A DNA stretch of 64,000 nucleotides from Natronospira proteinivora (lineage in GTDB: Bacteria > Pseudomonadota > Gammaproteobacteria > Natronospirales > Natronospiraceae): positions 806,001-870,000 of the forward strand of contig NZ_JALJYF010000002.1 in the NCBI RefSeq assembly GCF_024170465.1, written 5' to 3'. This document shows positions 38,697 to 49,366 of the stretch, piece after piece. The translations under genes and the position numbers were made by a program. The notes beneath the pieces are model-generated. The model was given only the letters and a program-made list of their open reading frames with translations, was not told the DNA's origin and did no database searches. Position 1 is the stretch's first letter. Each line of letters starts with the position of its first letter.

Positions 38697-39458
38697 TCAG
38701 TCTGGAAGATAGCGACTCGCCCAGCCGGCGATGATCTCCGCGACCCATTCTGCATCCTTGCGCCGGGTGAGCAGATGGTCAGCCGCATCCAACGACAGGA
38801 AGCTCTTGGGATGGAGGGCGGCCTGGAAGATCAGGCCCGCGTTTTCGATTCCCACCACCTCGTCTTCCGGCGCATGCATCACCATCAAGGGCCGTCGCAG
38901 CCCAGCGATGGTGTCTTCCCAGGCCCGGGACTCCATGTCCTCGACAAAGCCCCGGCTGATGGTGAACCGTCGCCCGGCGATCCGAACCTCCGCCTTGCCG
39001 TCTTTTTCAATGGTGGCCCGCTGCTCACCCAGTACCCGCAGAATATGAGCCGGATCTGCGGGTGCGGCGATGGTGGCAATCGCCCGGACTGAGTCAATCT
39101 CCCCCGCGGCGTGCAGTACCGCCGCCCCGCCCAGGGAATGGCCCACCATCAGGTCCACGGCAATATCCACATCCTCCAGCGCGCCTGCGGCCGCCTTGAG
39201 GTCCCGGATATCGCCACCGATGCCGGCGGCCCCGAAGTCCCCTTCACTCTCACCCAGTCCGGTAAAGTCGAAGCGCAGCACCCCGATGCCCCGGCTGGCC
39301 AGGGCACGGCTGACCGCCACGGCCCCCTTGGAATCCCGGGTGCAGGTAAAGCAATGGGCAAAGATGGCCCAACCCCGCGCCAAACCTTCCGGTTCTTCCA
39401 GAACCCCAGACAGCTGTTGCCCTTCTCCGCCTTTGAATTGGAACGCCTTGGATCCCAT
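38697..39458 (-). CDS. Alpha/beta hydrolase
   Basis: A 253-aa single-domain alpha/beta hydrolase. It has an oxyanion-region motif FAHCFTCTRDSKG, the nucleophile elbow GHSLGG, an acid in HAPEDEVV and a His in LDAADHLLT. The sequence is close to the N-terminal half of proteins that elsewhere are fused to an OsmC domain. Here the gene ends after the hydrolase domain, and no OsmC gene is next to it. Substrate unknown. It is convergent with yidC. Confidence 0.85.
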   Translation of the reverse strand: MGSKAFQFKGGEGQQLSGVLEEPEGLARGWAIFAHCFTCTRDSKGAVAVSRALASRGIGVLRFDFTGLGESEGDFGAAGIGGDIRDLKAAAGALEDVDIAVDLMVGHSLGGAAVLHAAGEIDSVRAIATIAAPADPAHILRVLGEQRATIEKDGKAEVRIAGRRFTISRGFVEDMESRAWEDTIAGLRRPLMVMHAPEDEVVGIENAGLIFQAALHPKSFLSLDAADHLLTRRKDAEWVAEIIAGWASRYLPD

Positions 39459-39560
39459 GAAAATGCCTCGTTTAGATGAATCGTATTGAGCTGACGATCT
39501 GGCCCGGCCTTTGTTGTAATCCCCGACAAGCCGCCATACTGAATGGTTTACACTAGCATT

Positions 39561-40904
39561 ATGAATCCAAGCGAAGACATTATTGCCGCCGTAGCGACCC
39601 CACCCGGGCGGGGTGGGGTCGGGATTGTGCGGGTTTCAGGCCAGGATCTGACCGTCATGGCGCAAATCCTGACCGGAAAGCCACCGCGTCCACGTTACGC
39701 CCAGCTTGCTCGTTTTCAGGATGCGGATGGCCAGGCCATCGATGAAGGTTTGCTGCTCTATTTTCCGGCACCGGCTTCCTACACCGGCGAGGATGTACTG
39801 GAAATCCAGGGTCATGGTGGTCCGGTGATCATGGATATGCTGCTACAGCGCACCATCGCCCTGGGGGCCCGGCCTGCTCGACCCGGGGAGTTCTCTGAAC
39901 GCGCTTTTCTCAATGACAAACTGGATCTGGCCCAGGCCGAAGCGGTAGCCGATCTCATCGATGCCGGTTCGGCCCAAGCGGCCCGGGCGGCGGGACGCTC
40001 TCTTAGCGGGGCATTCTCCACCGCCGTGCACGACCTGGTGGAGCAACTGATCGAATTGCGCCTTTTCGTCGAGGCCGCCATCGATTTTCCCGAGGAAGAA
40101 ATCGACTTCCTCTCCGACGAACGCATCGAACGCCAGCTGGCTGCCATCAATGAGGCCTTCGATACCCTGAGCCAACGCGCGGAACAGGGCCGCGTGATGC
40201 GGGAGGGTTTGACCCTGGTGCTGGCCGGCCGCCCCAATGCCGGCAAATCCAGCCTGATGAATCGCCTGGCCGGACATGATGCCGCCATTGTGACCGATAT
40301 CCCGGGGACCACGCGGGATGTGCTGCGGGAATACGTTCACCTGGATGGTCTGCCCCTGCATCTGATCGATACCGCCGGGCTTCGCCAGGCTGGCGATGCC
40401 GTCGAAGAGGAAGGGGTTAGGCGGGCCCGAGCTGCCATGGATGGGGCCGATTGCATCCTGCTGTTGATTGACGAGACCGACCCAGAACCAGTGGATGAGC
40501 TATTGCAGGGTCTGCCGGCGCAACTGCCGGTGATCCAGGTCCATAACAAGATTGATCTGTCCGGCAAAAGTCCTGGCCCACGTGGCGCCAGCGGTCGTGG
40601 CTTTGCCATTTCCGCCAAAACCGGTGCGGGGGTTGATGCCTTGATTGAGCAGCTCAAGGCGGAGGCGGGCTATCGGCCCTCAGGCGAGGATCTTTTCATG
40701 GCCCGTCGCCGACACCTGGATGCCATTGATCGGGCCCGGGCCCATGTGGATGCCGGCCAAGCCGAACTCCAGGAGACCCGTGCCGGAGAGCTGTTGGCCG
40801 AAGAGCTGCGCCTGGCCCAGCAAGCTCTGAATGAAATCACCGGCGAATTCACCAGCGATGATCTGCTGGGTCGAATCTTCTCCAGCTTTTGCATTGGCAA
40901 ATAG
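39561..40904 (+). CDS. mnmE: tRNA modification GTPase MnmE
   Basis: 447 aa. N-terminal tetrahydrofolate-binding domain ([21 protein letters not shown]). G domain with [16 protein letters not shown] (G1), DIPGTTRD (G2), DTAGLR (G3) and NKID (G4). The C-terminus is CIGK, as required. With MnmG it makes the cmnm5 group at wobble U34 of tRNAs. ATG 39561 is taken because family alignment starts at NPSEDIIAA. No ribosome site is evident, so initiation may be weak or leader-poor. Convergent with the diguanylate cyclase gene, 16 bp apart. Confidence 0.96.
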   Translation: MNPSEDIIAAVATPPGRGGVGIVRVSGQDLTVMAQILTGKPPRPRYAQLARFQDADGQAIDEGLLLYFPAPASYTGEDVLEIQGHGGPVIMDMLLQRTIALGARPARPGEFSERAFLNDKLDLAQAEAVADLIDAGSAQAARAAGRSLSGAFSTAVHDLVEQLIELRLFVEAAIDFPEEEIDFLSDERIERQLAAINEAFDTLSQRAEQGRVMREGLTLVLAGRPNAGKSSLMNRLAGHDAAIVTDIPGTTRDVLREYVHLDGLPLHLIDTAGLRQAGDAVEEEGVRRARAAMDGADCILLLIDETDPEPVDELLQGLPAQLPVIQVHNKIDLSGKSPGPRGASGRGFAISAKTGAGVDALIEQLKAEAGYRPSGEDLFMARRRHLDAIDRARAHVDAGQAELQETRAGELLAEELRLAQQALNEITGEFTSDDLLGRIFSSFCIGK

Positions 40905-40920
40905 CTTCCAGCGACGGTCC

Positions 40921-42018
40921 TTATTCGCCAGTTTCCATCTCCACCCGATTGCGTCCCTTGTCCTTGGCACGGTAGAGGGCCTGGTCGGCTCTTTTGAGCA
41001 GCGTTTCGGCTTCATCGTGCGCTCGATACTCACTCAAGCCAATGGACACGGTCACCTCCACTGGTCCGCCTTCGGTTTCGAAGGGGGCCTGCTCCACCAT
41101 CTGCCGGAGTCGTTCAGCCGCCTGCCGGGCCCCCTCCAGATTCGTGCTGGGCAAGACCACCAGAAATTCTTCGCCGCCAAATCGCCCAAGCCGTTCCCCG
41201 CCCTCGCTCTCAATGAAATCATGCCCTCTCAGCGCGGATTCGACTCGCTGAACAAACTCCTTCAAAACGGCATCTCCGGTCAGATGGCCATGCTGATCGT
41301 TGAGCTGCTTAAAGCGATCCAGATCCAGCAAAAGAACAGACAGGGTCTGCCCGGAATCCCGGCAGGCCTGAATCGCCGTATCCAGGCTTCCGGTGATGGC
41401 CCGCCGATTGCCGGCGCCGGTGAGATGATCCCGGTTGGCCAATTCCTCGATCCTTCCCATGGCGGCGCGCAGGTTGGCCCGCAGTCGCGCCACGTAGCCG
41501 CCCATGAAGGACATCCACAAGAGCACAATGGTGAGAAACAGCCACTGGGAGAGTTCGGTTCGACGAGTGGCCAGGTCCATTCCCGACCAGTCCAGACGAA
41601 TCAGTCCGGCATAGGCCAGCGAGGCAAAGGCAGTCAGCAGCAGGAATTGCCGGGTGGTCAGCCGAAAGACCCCGAAGAAAAAGCTGGTCACGAAAACCAG
41701 CAATACCCCGCCGCGGGCTTCAGGTAGGGTCTGGGCCAGCAGGACCATGCCCCAGAAAATCCCGAAGCTAATCTGGCCCAGGGTCATGCCCGGATCATTG
41801 AAGCGCAGATTCCAGTCACGCCGGATGGCGAGAATAAAGACGGCGTTGGTCAGCAGCATGAGCAGGAAATAGCCCGCCAGCCAAGTCACCCCGGCATCCA
41901 CCAGATTGGTGAGGTAGAGGTAGATGCTTACCAGCATCCACATCAGGTAGGCCACCAAGCCGAGCATGACCCGTCGGATACGGAGTGCCTGCTTATGGTC
42001 CCTGTGAAGCTCGAGCAT
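40921..42018 (-). CDS. Membrane-bound diguanylate cyclase
   Basis: 365 aa. About six membrane helices occupy residues 15-180 (a MASE-like sensor without assigned ligand), then a GGDEF domain with an intact site RFGGEEFLVVLP. The usual RxxD inhibitory site is missing: the matching place reads SEGGERLGRF, so product inhibition may be absent. It should make cyclic-di-GMP. A single gene, not in an operon with its neighbours. Confidence 0.9.
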   Translation of the reverse strand: MLELHRDHKQALRIRRVMLGLVAYLMWMLVSIYLYLTNLVDAGVTWLAGYFLLMLLTNAVFILAIRRDWNLRFNDPGMTLGQISFGIFWGMVLLAQTLPEARGGVLLVFVTSFFFGVFRLTTRQFLLLTAFASLAYAGLIRLDWSGMDLATRRTELSQWLFLTIVLLWMSFMGGYVARLRANLRAAMGRIEELANRDHLTGAGNRRAITGSLDTAIQACRDSGQTLSVLLLDLDRFKQLNDQHGHLTGDAVLKEFVQRVESALRGHDFIESEGGERLGRFGGEEFLVVLPSTNLEGARQAAERLRQMVEQAPFETEGGPVEVTVSIGLSEYRAHDEAETLLKRADQALYRAKDKGRNRVEMETGE

Positions 42019-42115
42019 ATCCGACCCCCCTGACCCCAGCTTCGAGTGTAGCCGTCAGCTGTCGAAAGTGACAGCGACGGTCATTGCCGAGTACCAAGGG
42101 GCCTCCCTGGGGCAA

Positions 42116-43285
42116 TCACCCCAGTACGCTTTCCCGGCGATAGAACAACCAAGCCACCCAGGCCACAATCCCGCTGATGAGCAGGGTGGACAGTGTGTTC
42201 ATGGCCATTCCCAAGGGCGGAATGGATTCAGCCGCGAGCAGCTCGAGGATCGCCACATGCTGACCCACCACCGGAATGGCGAGATTCAGCGTGGTCGCTT
42301 CAAAAGGCCGGATAAAATGCACGATCATGGGGGCTAGTGGCACCACCATCACCACCGACAGCCAAGTCTGCGCCTCCTTGTAGCTCTTGGTGAATGAGGC
42401 AACCAGGCACATCACCGCGGCCCCCAGCAGGGCGAAAGGGGCTACCGCCAAAAAGATCTGAACCGCCGTCATCCAGTTCAGCGACAATGACATGCCCACT
42501 GTCTCCATGGGTACAAAGCCAAGCGCTACTGAAAAGGCTCCTATCACAATAGCCAGAGCCAGCAGCGAGAAGGTGGCCGTGGCCAGCAACTTGCCCAGCA
42601 GGATTTCGCCACGGCGGGCCGCGGTGCTCAGCAAGGGCTCCAGCGAGCCGCGCTCACGTTCGCCGGCGGTGGTATCAATGGCCAGATAGAAGCCGCCCAT
42701 CAATACCGTGAGCAAAATGAAATAGGGCAACATGGCAGCCAGCATCAGACCCCGGGTCTCGGGGGTGGAGACATCCACCTCCTGCAGTTGCAGCGGCCGA
42801 GTCACCCGGCTATCAATACCGCGTGCCATCAGGCGCAGTTCGGTCAGGGTTCGGTCCCAGCCATTGATGGCACTGCGTACCCGTGAGAATTGCCCGCTCA
42901 GCCGTTGCCGGGAGCGGTCGGCATAAAAATGCAGCGGCGCCGGGCGGCCTTCCCGCAGCGCCCTCTCATAGTCTTCACTAATCACCAGCACGAAGTCCTC
43001 GTCCCGGTCCCGCACCGCCTGTTCCGCATCGCCTTCAAACGCTTTAACCTCAAGTCGGTTTTCTTCCAGATAGGCAATCAGTTCAGGGGCATATTCCTGG
43101 CCCTGAACCGGCAGGGTGAGCGACTTCTCTGCCTCCTCGGCACCCATGGTGATAGCCGTGCTCATGATCACCGCGAAGATGGCCGGCCCAAATAGCGGCC
43201 CGAACAACAACACCGACATCAGGGTGCGACGATCACGCAGGTTGTCACGGCATTCCTTGAGATAGACGATCCAGGTTCTGATCAC
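42116..43285 (-). CDS. ABC exporter permease (NatB-like)
   Basis: A 389-aa membrane protein. It has an N-terminal helix (TLMSVLLFGPLFGPAIFAVIM), a long periplasmic part with many charged residues, then five or six helices (LMLAAMLPYFILLTVLMGG and following). The TTAGERERGSLEPLLSTA segment between them is typical of ABC-2 Na+ exporters of the NatB type. It overlaps the ATPase gene by 4 bp, so the two form one transporter. Na+ export would make sense in a halophile, but the substrate is not shown by sequence. Confidence 0.85.
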   Translation of the reverse strand: MIRTWIVYLKECRDNLRDRRTLMSVLLFGPLFGPAIFAVIMSTAITMGAEEAEKSLTLPVQGQEYAPELIAYLEENRLEVKAFEGDAEQAVRDRDEDFVLVISEDYERALREGRPAPLHFYADRSRQRLSGQFSRVRSAINGWDRTLTELRLMARGIDSRVTRPLQLQEVDVSTPETRGLMLAAMLPYFILLTVLMGGFYLAIDTTAGERERGSLEPLLSTAARRGEILLGKLLATATFSLLALAIVIGAFSVALGFVPMETVGMSLSLNWMTAVQIFLAVAPFALLGAAVMCLVASFTKSYKEAQTWLSVVMVVPLAPMIVHFIRPFEATTLNLAIPVVGQHVAILELLAAESIPPLGMAMNTLSTLLISGIVAWVAWLFYRRESVLG

Positions 43286-44025
43286 GAGCCCTCCTCTTGG
43301 ACCGCTTCGGCCCGGCCAATGGCCCGTACGAAGGCCTCTTCCAGATCATCCGTGCCCAGCTGTTCCTTGAGCTCCTGCGGTCGGCCCCGGGCCACCACCT
43401 GACCGTGGGCAATAATCACGATTCGATCACACAGGGCGGCAACCTCCTGCATCACGTGGCTGGAGAAGAGGATGCAGAAACCATCCTTTTTCAGATCACG
43501 GATCAGCTCCCGCAAGGCCCGGGTGGCCATGACGTCCAGGCCACTGGTGGGTTCATCCAGGATCAGGTTTCGGGGGTTGTGCACCATGGCCCGGGCCAGT
43601 GCCGTCTTGAGCCGTTGACCCTGGCTGTAGCCCTTGGCCGGTCGATCTACAAACTCGCCCATTTCCAGGCGCTCGCTCAGCTGATCGATTCGGGCCTCGA
43701 TCTCTGCTTTGGGCACTGCGTTGAGACGGGCAAAATAACGGATGTTCTCGCGTCCGGTCAGGCGGGGATACAATCCGGCATCATGGGGCATAACACCCAT
43801 GCCCAGACGCGCCCGCTGGGGATCGTGGCGAACATCCAGGCCATCTACCAGGACTTGCCCGCTATCGGCCCCGATGGCCGTGGAGATGATGCGCAGACTG
43901 GTGGATTTGCCTGCCCCATTGGGACCCAGCAGACCGGTGATTTGGCCGTCAGCTGCTTCCAGACTGACGCCGCGCACCGCTTCAATCTTGCCGAAGCGTT
44001 TGCGAAGACCCTCTGCCTTGATCAT
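43282..44025 (-). CDS. ABC exporter ATP-binding protein (NatA-like)
   Basis: 247 aa. Walker A GPNGAGKST, Q-loop region MGVMPHDAGLYPRLTGRENI, ABC signature YSQGQRLKTALARAMVHNP (a variant of LSGGQ), Walker B LILDEPTSGLD and switch His in LFSSHVMQE. The NatA layout and the tight 4-bp overlap with the permease gene suggest a NatAB-type exporter. Confidence 0.92.
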   Translation of the reverse strand: MIKAEGLRKRFGKIEAVRGVSLEAADGQITGLLGPNGAGKSTSLRIISTAIGADSGQVLVDGLDVRHDPQRARLGMGVMPHDAGLYPRLTGRENIRYFARLNAVPKAEIEARIDQLSERLEMGEFVDRPAKGYSQGQRLKTALARAMVHNPRNLILDEPTSGLDVMATRALRELIRDLKKDGFCILFSSHVMQEVAALCDRIVIIAHGQVVARGRPQELKEQLGTDDLEEAFVRAIGRAEAVQEEGS

Positions 44026-44046
44026 GTGCTACCCCTTTTAGCCGCT

Positions 44047-45504
44047 TCAGGCCGCTGGTCCGGAAAAATCCAGAAAGAAGGGCATGGGCCGCATCTTCTC
44101 CAGACAGTCGGTATCGAGTGCGTCCGGCTCCGTGCCGGCCAGAAAGTCCCTGAGCAGGAACGGCAGGCAGCCCAGGTGGACCACATTATGCCCCTTGCCC
44201 TTGAGGGTGAGATGGCGGGCATTGGACAGGCTGGCGGCGGCTTGATCCCCCCAGGCTGGCGGTGTCACCGGGTCCAATTCTCCGGACAGCAGCAATACGG
44301 GCTTGTCCGAACTGACCGGCTCATGAAAATCGTCGGGGATCTCGCCCTGTGGCCAGACCGAGCAGATGCCCTCCAGCATCTGCATGGGATCCTGGCCCAG
44401 AAAGCCGGGTTCGCCAAGCTGTTCCAAATCGCCCCGTTCCTCGACAAAGGGCACATCTTCGCTGCAGATCACCGAATAATGCAGCCCGAGACTCAGGCTG
44501 TCTTGCATGGAATCCGAGAGCAAGAGCCACTGAGCCGCCAGAGGTCCCCAGTCATCCTCGGCGGCCGCCTGATGCAGCAGCAAGGGCATCAGGGCCAACC
44601 ATTCCGGCTGATAGGCAGCGAATCGAACCACCTGCGCCACCTTGGCGCGACTGAGCGTTACTTCCGTGGATTCATGGGTGCGCGGGTGGCGAAGCGCCAC
44701 GGTTTCCGGCGATTCGGCCAGTTCGGCCATCAGAGCCTCAAAGTGCTCGGCCAAGTCGGGAAAGGCCTCGCGGCAGGCTGAATCATTCTCGCAACGGGCC
44801 ATCATCCGGTCCACCGATTGCTGGGCGAAGGGGGCAATCATGGGCCCCAGTATTTCATCCGCCGGGACTACCCCGTCCACGGTCAGGGTTTTGATGACCT
44901 CCGGGTAACGCCGCAGGTAATCCAGGCCCAGGCGACTGCCGTAAGACACGCCGTACACATGCCATTCCGGCATGGCCAAGGCCTCACGCACCGCTTCAAG
45001 ATCCCGCACGGTATTGCTGGTGGTGTATTGCCGGGTATCGGCTTCCAGATCGTCCAGACAGCGGGCTGCGGCGTTCACTGCGGTATCCGCGTCCGGTTCC
45101 AGGTCGATGTCGTCTTCGGGGCATTGCAGGGAATTCGACTGGCCGGTACCCCGCTGGTCCAGCAGTATAATGGGATGATTTTGGCGCACCGGTCCCAGGG
45201 CCCGGACATGGGGGATGAAGGCCTGGGTGGCGGCCTGACCCGGCCCGCCGGCCAGCATCAGCAGGGGCGCGCCGCTGGCTTCGCTGCTACTGGCGGGGAC
45301 CCAGGCCCCTTTCAGCATGATCTTTCGCCCATCTGGCTTGCCCCAGTCCTCCGGGACCTCCAGCTCAAAGCAGCGGGCAGAGACGGACTGGCCCCGCTCG
45401 GGCAGGCTCAGACGGCATTCCTCGAAATCAAGCTCAGCTTCCGGGCGCACCGGCACATTGGCGGCGGCGCCGAACACACTCAATACTATCCCTGTGACCC
45501 CCAT
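44047..45504 (-). CDS. Exported alpha/beta hydrolase, TAP-like (tripeptidyl aminopeptidase family)
   Basis: 485 aa. A short signal-like start (GVTGIVLSVFGAAANV), oxyanion part LMLAGGPGQAA, QRGTGQSNSLQCPE, nucleophile Ser in YGVSYGSRLGLDYLRRYP, acid in LSGELDPVTPP and His in LKGKGHNVVHLGC. The C-terminal TAP-like domain has further Cys that may pair in the periplasm. It probably removes N-terminal peptides or prolines. ATG 45504 has GAAGGAGAGG upstream. It adds to the peptidase set of the window. Confidence 0.88.
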   Translation of the reverse strand: MGVTGIVLSVFGAAANVPVRPEAELDFEECRLSLPERGQSVSARCFELEVPEDWGKPDGRKIMLKGAWVPASSSEASGAPLLMLAGGPGQAATQAFIPHVRALGPVRQNHPIILLDQRGTGQSNSLQCPEDDIDLEPDADTAVNAAARCLDDLEADTRQYTTSNTVRDLEAVREALAMPEWHVYGVSYGSRLGLDYLRRYPEVIKTLTVDGVVPADEILGPMIAPFAQQSVDRMMARCENDSACREAFPDLAEHFEALMAELAESPETVALRHPRTHESTEVTLSRAKVAQVVRFAAYQPEWLALMPLLLHQAAAEDDWGPLAAQWLLLSDSMQDSLSLGLHYSVICSEDVPFVEERGDLEQLGEPGFLGQDPMQMLEGICSVWPQGEIPDDFHEPVSSDKPVLLLSGELDPVTPPAWGDQAAASLSNARHLTLKGKGHNVVHLGCLPFLLRDFLAGTEPDALDTDCLEKMRPMPFFLDFSGPAA

Positions 45505-45646
45505 GGGATCCTCTCCTTCGCGCTTGTGATGGTTTCATGATATCCATGGATTCTGGCCGGCAGGCCCTTCGGGGCCGTATAATAACAAGGTTAAACTCGG
45601 TCGACAGACCCCCGCGCCGCGTGGGGGCGCCAAGAGGTGGTGGAAA

Positions 45647-47545
45647 ATGTCCCAGCAGAATCGATTCGACGTGATCGTCGTGGGTGGTGGCCATGCCGGC
45701 ACCGAGGCCGCACTGGCCTCGGCACGGGCCGGTGCGCGTACCCTGCTGCTGACCCAGAATCTGGACACCATTGGCCAGATGTCCTGCAATCCCGCCATCG
45801 GTGGCATCGGCAAGGGCCATCTGACCCGGGAAATCGATGCCCTGGGCGGGGCTATGGCCCGGGCCACCGACCGGGCCGGCATCCAGTTTCGTACCCTCAA
45901 TGCCAGCAAGGGCCCGGCGGTCCGCGCCACACGCGCCCAGGCCGATCGCAATCTGTATCGCCAGGCCATCCGCGCCATGGTGGAGAACCAGCCCGGGCTG
46001 TCGCTGTTCCAGCAGGGTGTCGATGATCTGATCATTGAGAATGACCGGGTTGCTGGCGTGATCACCAGCATGGGATTGCGCTTCGAGGCGCCCAGCGTGG
46101 TTTTAACCGTGGGCACCTTCCTGGGTGGACGTATCCATGTGGGCGGCACCCAGAGTGCCGGTGGCCGGGCTGGGGACGCCCCCTCCAATGCCTTGGCCGA
46201 AAAGCTGCGCGCCCGTCCCTTCCGGGTCGGCCGCCTCAAGACCGGCACCCCGCCCCGGATCGACGGTCGCAGCATCGATTTCAGCCAGTTGGAAGAACAG
46301 CCGGGGGATGATCCCGCACCCGTCTTTTCCTACATGGGCTCCGCCGATGAGCACCCCGAGCAGCGTTCCTGCTGGATCGCCCGCACCAATCCGCGCACCC
46401 ACGAGATCATTCGCGCCCATCTCGATGAGTCCCCCATGTTTACCGGGGCCATCGATAGCGTGGGTCCGCGTTATTGCCCCTCGGTGGAAGACAAGGTGGA
46501 GCGCTTTGCCGACAAGGATTCCCACCAGATCTTTGTGGAGCCGGAAGGCCTGCAAACCCACGAGGTCTATCCCAACGGCATCTCCACCAGCCTGCCCTAT
46601 GAAGTCCAAATCGAGTTTCTGCGCACGGTGAAGGGTTTCGAGCAGGCGCATATTACGCGCCCGGGCTATGCCATCGAATATGATTTCTTCGACCCCCGCG
46701 ACCTCAAGCCCAGCCTGGAAACCAAGCACGTGGGCGGCTTGTATTTTGCCGGCCAGATCAACGGCACCACCGGCTATGAAGAGGCCGGCGCCCAGGGCCT
46801 GCTGGCCGGTCTGAATGCCGCCCGCCAGGCCCAGGCGCTGGACAGCTGGTGCCCCCGCCGGGACGAGGCCTATCTCGGGGTGTTGGTGGATGATCTGATC
46901 ACGCGGGGTGCCTCCGAGCCGTATCGCATGTTCACCAGCCGGGCTGAACATCGCCTGTTGCTGCGGGAAGACAATGCGGATCTGCGCCTGACACCGGCCG
47001 CCCGGGAAATGGGCCTGATCGACGACGCCCGCTGGACGGCATTCGAGTCCAAGCGCGATGCGGTGGAAACCGAGAAGCAGCGTCTCGCGGGTATCCTGAT
47101 TCGGCCCGGCGACCTGAGCGTCGAGGAAGCCGAGCATGTGCTGGGCGGCGCCCTGTCCAAAGAACAGCATGCCACCGAGTTGTTGCGCCGTCCCGAGGTC
47201 ACTTACCACAAGCTCACCGGACTGTCGGTGGTGGGTGCGCCGGTTCCGGACCCCCGGGTCGCCGAGCAGGTGGAGACCCAGCTCAAATACGCCGGTTATA
47301 TCGAGCGCCAGGAAGCTGAAATCGAAAAGGCCCGCCGGCACGAGGATACCCCCTTGCCCGAGGACATGGACTACCGTGCGGTGCGTGGCCTGTCCAATGA
47401 AGTGTGCCAGCGGCTGACAGACGCCAAACCCCAGACATTGGGTCAGGCCAGCCGGCTTCAGGGTGTCACACCCGCCGCCATTTCCCTCCTGCTGGTGCAT
47501 CTGAAAAAGCGAAAAAGCGGCCGCCAGCTACGCAATACGGCCTGA
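45647..47545 (+). CDS. mnmG: tRNA uridine-5-carboxymethylaminomethyl modification enzyme MnmG
   Basis: A 632-aa FAD enzyme with the N-terminal dinucleotide motif [19 protein letters not shown], the [15 protein letters not shown] signature, [10 protein letters not shown] and the C-terminal helical domain. It works with MnmE on U34 of tRNA. In most gammaproteobacteria rsmG, parA and parB follow; here a DUF945 gene on the other strand follows. ATG 45647 is preceded by AGAGGTGGTGG. Confidence 0.97.
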   Translation: MSQQNRFDVIVVGGGHAGTEAALASARAGARTLLLTQNLDTIGQMSCNPAIGGIGKGHLTREIDALGGAMARATDRAGIQFRTLNASKGPAVRATRAQADRNLYRQAIRAMVENQPGLSLFQQGVDDLIIENDRVAGVITSMGLRFEAPSVVLTVGTFLGGRIHVGGTQSAGGRAGDAPSNALAEKLRARPFRVGRLKTGTPPRIDGRSIDFSQLEEQPGDDPAPVFSYMGSADEHPEQRSCWIARTNPRTHEIIRAHLDESPMFTGAIDSVGPRYCPSVEDKVERFADKDSHQIFVEPEGLQTHEVYPNGISTSLPYEVQIEFLRTVKGFEQAHITRPGYAIEYDFFDPRDLKPSLETKHVGGLYFAGQINGTTGYEEAGAQGLLAGLNAARQAQALDSWCPRRDEAYLGVLVDDLITRGASEPYRMFTSRAEHRLLLREDNADLRLTPAAREMGLIDDARWTAFESKRDAVETEKQRLAGILIRPGDLSVEEAEHVLGGALSKEQHATELLRRPEVTYHKLTGLSVVGAPVPDPRVAEQVETQLKYAGYIERQEAEIEKARRHEDTPLPEDMDYRAVRGLSNEVCQRLTDAKPQTLGQASRLQGVTPAAISLLLVHLKKRKSGRQLRNTA

Positions 47546-47668
47546 GCAGGTTCGGGAAAAGTTGCTTAACAAAATGCGCCTTCGGTATATACATACCCCT
47601 TAGGATTGCCTCAACGGGCTACCTAGGCACCCCGAACGAAGTCGAGGCCAGCTTACACCTTACGGACA

Positions 47669-47702
47669 AAAAAGCCCCGATGCGCATGCATCGGGGCTTT
47701 TT
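47669..47702 (+). terminator. Rho-independent terminator after mnmG
   Basis: A perfect 15-bp stem AAAAAGCCCCGATGC / GCATCGGGGCTTTTT with a 4-nt loop. Can also serve the convergent DUF945 gene. Confidence 0.92.
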
Positions 47703-47746
47703 CTTGAGGCGAATATAAGGTGTCCCGCAATTGGGGACGGTCGGGA

Positions 47747-49177
47747 TCAGAAGCGGAACATCTCGTTGTCATTGACCGAGAAGACACCGTCTTCCATCCG
47801 CACCCGGATTTCCAGGTCGCCGTCCTCGGTTTCGCTCAGCATGCCTTCATCGATGGCGGCATCGATCTGCATGTCCATCAACTCGGCCATGTCCTCTTCC
47901 ATCTCGCCATCCGGCAGGCCACCCATCATGCTCATGGCAATGGTGCGTCGTACCAGATTGCGGCTGGCACTGAGCTGGCCTTCGCCATTCAGTAGCAGCG
48001 GGAAGGCCTCCTGATCGAACAGCTCGCCGAGCTCGGAACGGCTCAGGTCACGGAACTGAACCACACCCTCGCCCTTGATGCTGCCACCGGGTAGATGGAC
48101 ATCCAGGCCCTCCATGCGCAACCCAAGCTGATGTTCCATCAGCGACAATACCGGCTCACGAATCCGGTCCAGGACCATATCATCCATGGCCTGGGGATTC
48201 TCAGGATCGAATTGCGGCATATTGGCAAAGGCTTCCTGAAGATCCGCCGCTGATTGGGGATGGATGTTGAAGATATCGTAGGTCACTTCCGCCGGTCCGG
48301 CTTCAAAGCCTTCCACGGACAGGGATTCCAGATAAATCTCGTGTTCCTGCCCCACCAAATCACCCCGCTCATCGGTCAGGCTGGACCAGAGCAGGCCTTC
48401 CATGCGGGCGGGTTCGCCTTGAGGCGAGCGGATTTCCATGGAGGCCAGGCGCAGTTCCACCCCACCCAGCCAAAGATCTGCCGGTCCACGGCGCTGGTTC
48501 ACGTCCACCCAGGGGGTGGAGAAACTCACGTGGACTCCCGCCTCGTCGCTCATATTGAGCTCGCCGCCGCGCAGCCGGGCTTGAACTCGATCCAATTGAC
48601 GGTTGGCCCGGGCATCCAGGGTAATGGCATCGTCACTCACCACGCGCAGGTGATCACCACCGTCCAGATCCACCTGGAAGTCAAAGGGCAGCACCTTGAC
48701 CTGGGTGCTGAGACCGCCCATCAGACCCAAATGGGTAGTACTGCTGATCTCGATGCCGTGTTCGGCAATGAAGGGCAGGTTCTCATCGGGACGGCTGTCT
48801 ACCGTCGCAAAGCCGGGCTTCCAGCGTTGGGTGAATGGTGCCGGCGCGGTAAAGGGCACGGGACCATGGTGAATACGCTCCTGAAGCAGCAAGGTGGCTC
48901 TGCCATCCTCGTCGGCTTCAGCCCAACCGAACTCGGTCAACATCTCCACCAGCATCGGATCGGAGAAGGTCAGTGCCACCTCGGAATTCGAGCTGAACCA
49001 ACCCCGATCGAAGCTTACAACCTCTGCATCCATGGCTGGTTCCGGATCCAGGGCATCCTGCCAGATCTGCTTGTAGCGCCCTTCGGCCATCATGCCGACC
49101 CCAGCAGGTGCTACCAGCACCAACAACAACAGAACCACCAGCAGTCCGCCCAGCCATTTCTTCATATTGGATTTCAT
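47747..49177 (-). CDS. DUF945 (YdgA-like) membrane-anchored protein
   Basis: 476 aa. One N-terminal membrane anchor (LGGLLVVLLLLVLVAPAGVGMM), then a long, acidic, beta-rich periplasmic part with family features (RGWFSSNSEVALTF early, IHHGPVPF, MEGLDVHLPGGSIKGEGVVQF late). DUF945/YdgA proteins are of unknown function. AGGGGG precedes ATG 49177. Confidence 0.85.
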   Translation of the reverse strand: MKSNMKKWLGGLLVVLLLLVLVAPAGVGMMAEGRYKQIWQDALDPEPAMDAEVVSFDRGWFSSNSEVALTFSDPMLVEMLTEFGWAEADEDGRATLLLQERIHHGPVPFTAPAPFTQRWKPGFATVDSRPDENLPFIAEHGIEISSTTHLGLMGGLSTQVKVLPFDFQVDLDGGDHLRVVSDDAITLDARANRQLDRVQARLRGGELNMSDEAGVHVSFSTPWVDVNQRRGPADLWLGGVELRLASMEIRSPQGEPARMEGLLWSSLTDERGDLVGQEHEIYLESLSVEGFEAGPAEVTYDIFNIHPQSAADLQEAFANMPQFDPENPQAMDDMVLDRIREPVLSLMEHQLGLRMEGLDVHLPGGSIKGEGVVQFRDLSRSELGELFDQEAFPLLLNGEGQLSASRNLVRRTIAMSMMGGLPDGEMEEDMAELMDMQIDAAIDEGMLSETEDGDLEIRVRMEDGVFSVNDNEMFRF

Positions 49178-49366
49178 CTTTCCCCCTAACAGATTTTTAG
49201 CGGTGGCATTCGGCCACCTTGATCGTGAAAACGGACCCGTCGCGACGAGCCCGAAACCATCAGTTTACACCTCTGCCCGGTTTTGGGGGAGGACCCTTGG
49301 CCCAATATCCTGTTTCTGAAGGCCCTGTTATGCTGAGTCTATTCTTGCCGTCTCACGGGAATATCC

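Noticed and set aside
40570-40590. A further parS site in mnmE (CCACGTGGC)
   Set aside because: Only 8 bp of the palindrome match; the outer arms differ.
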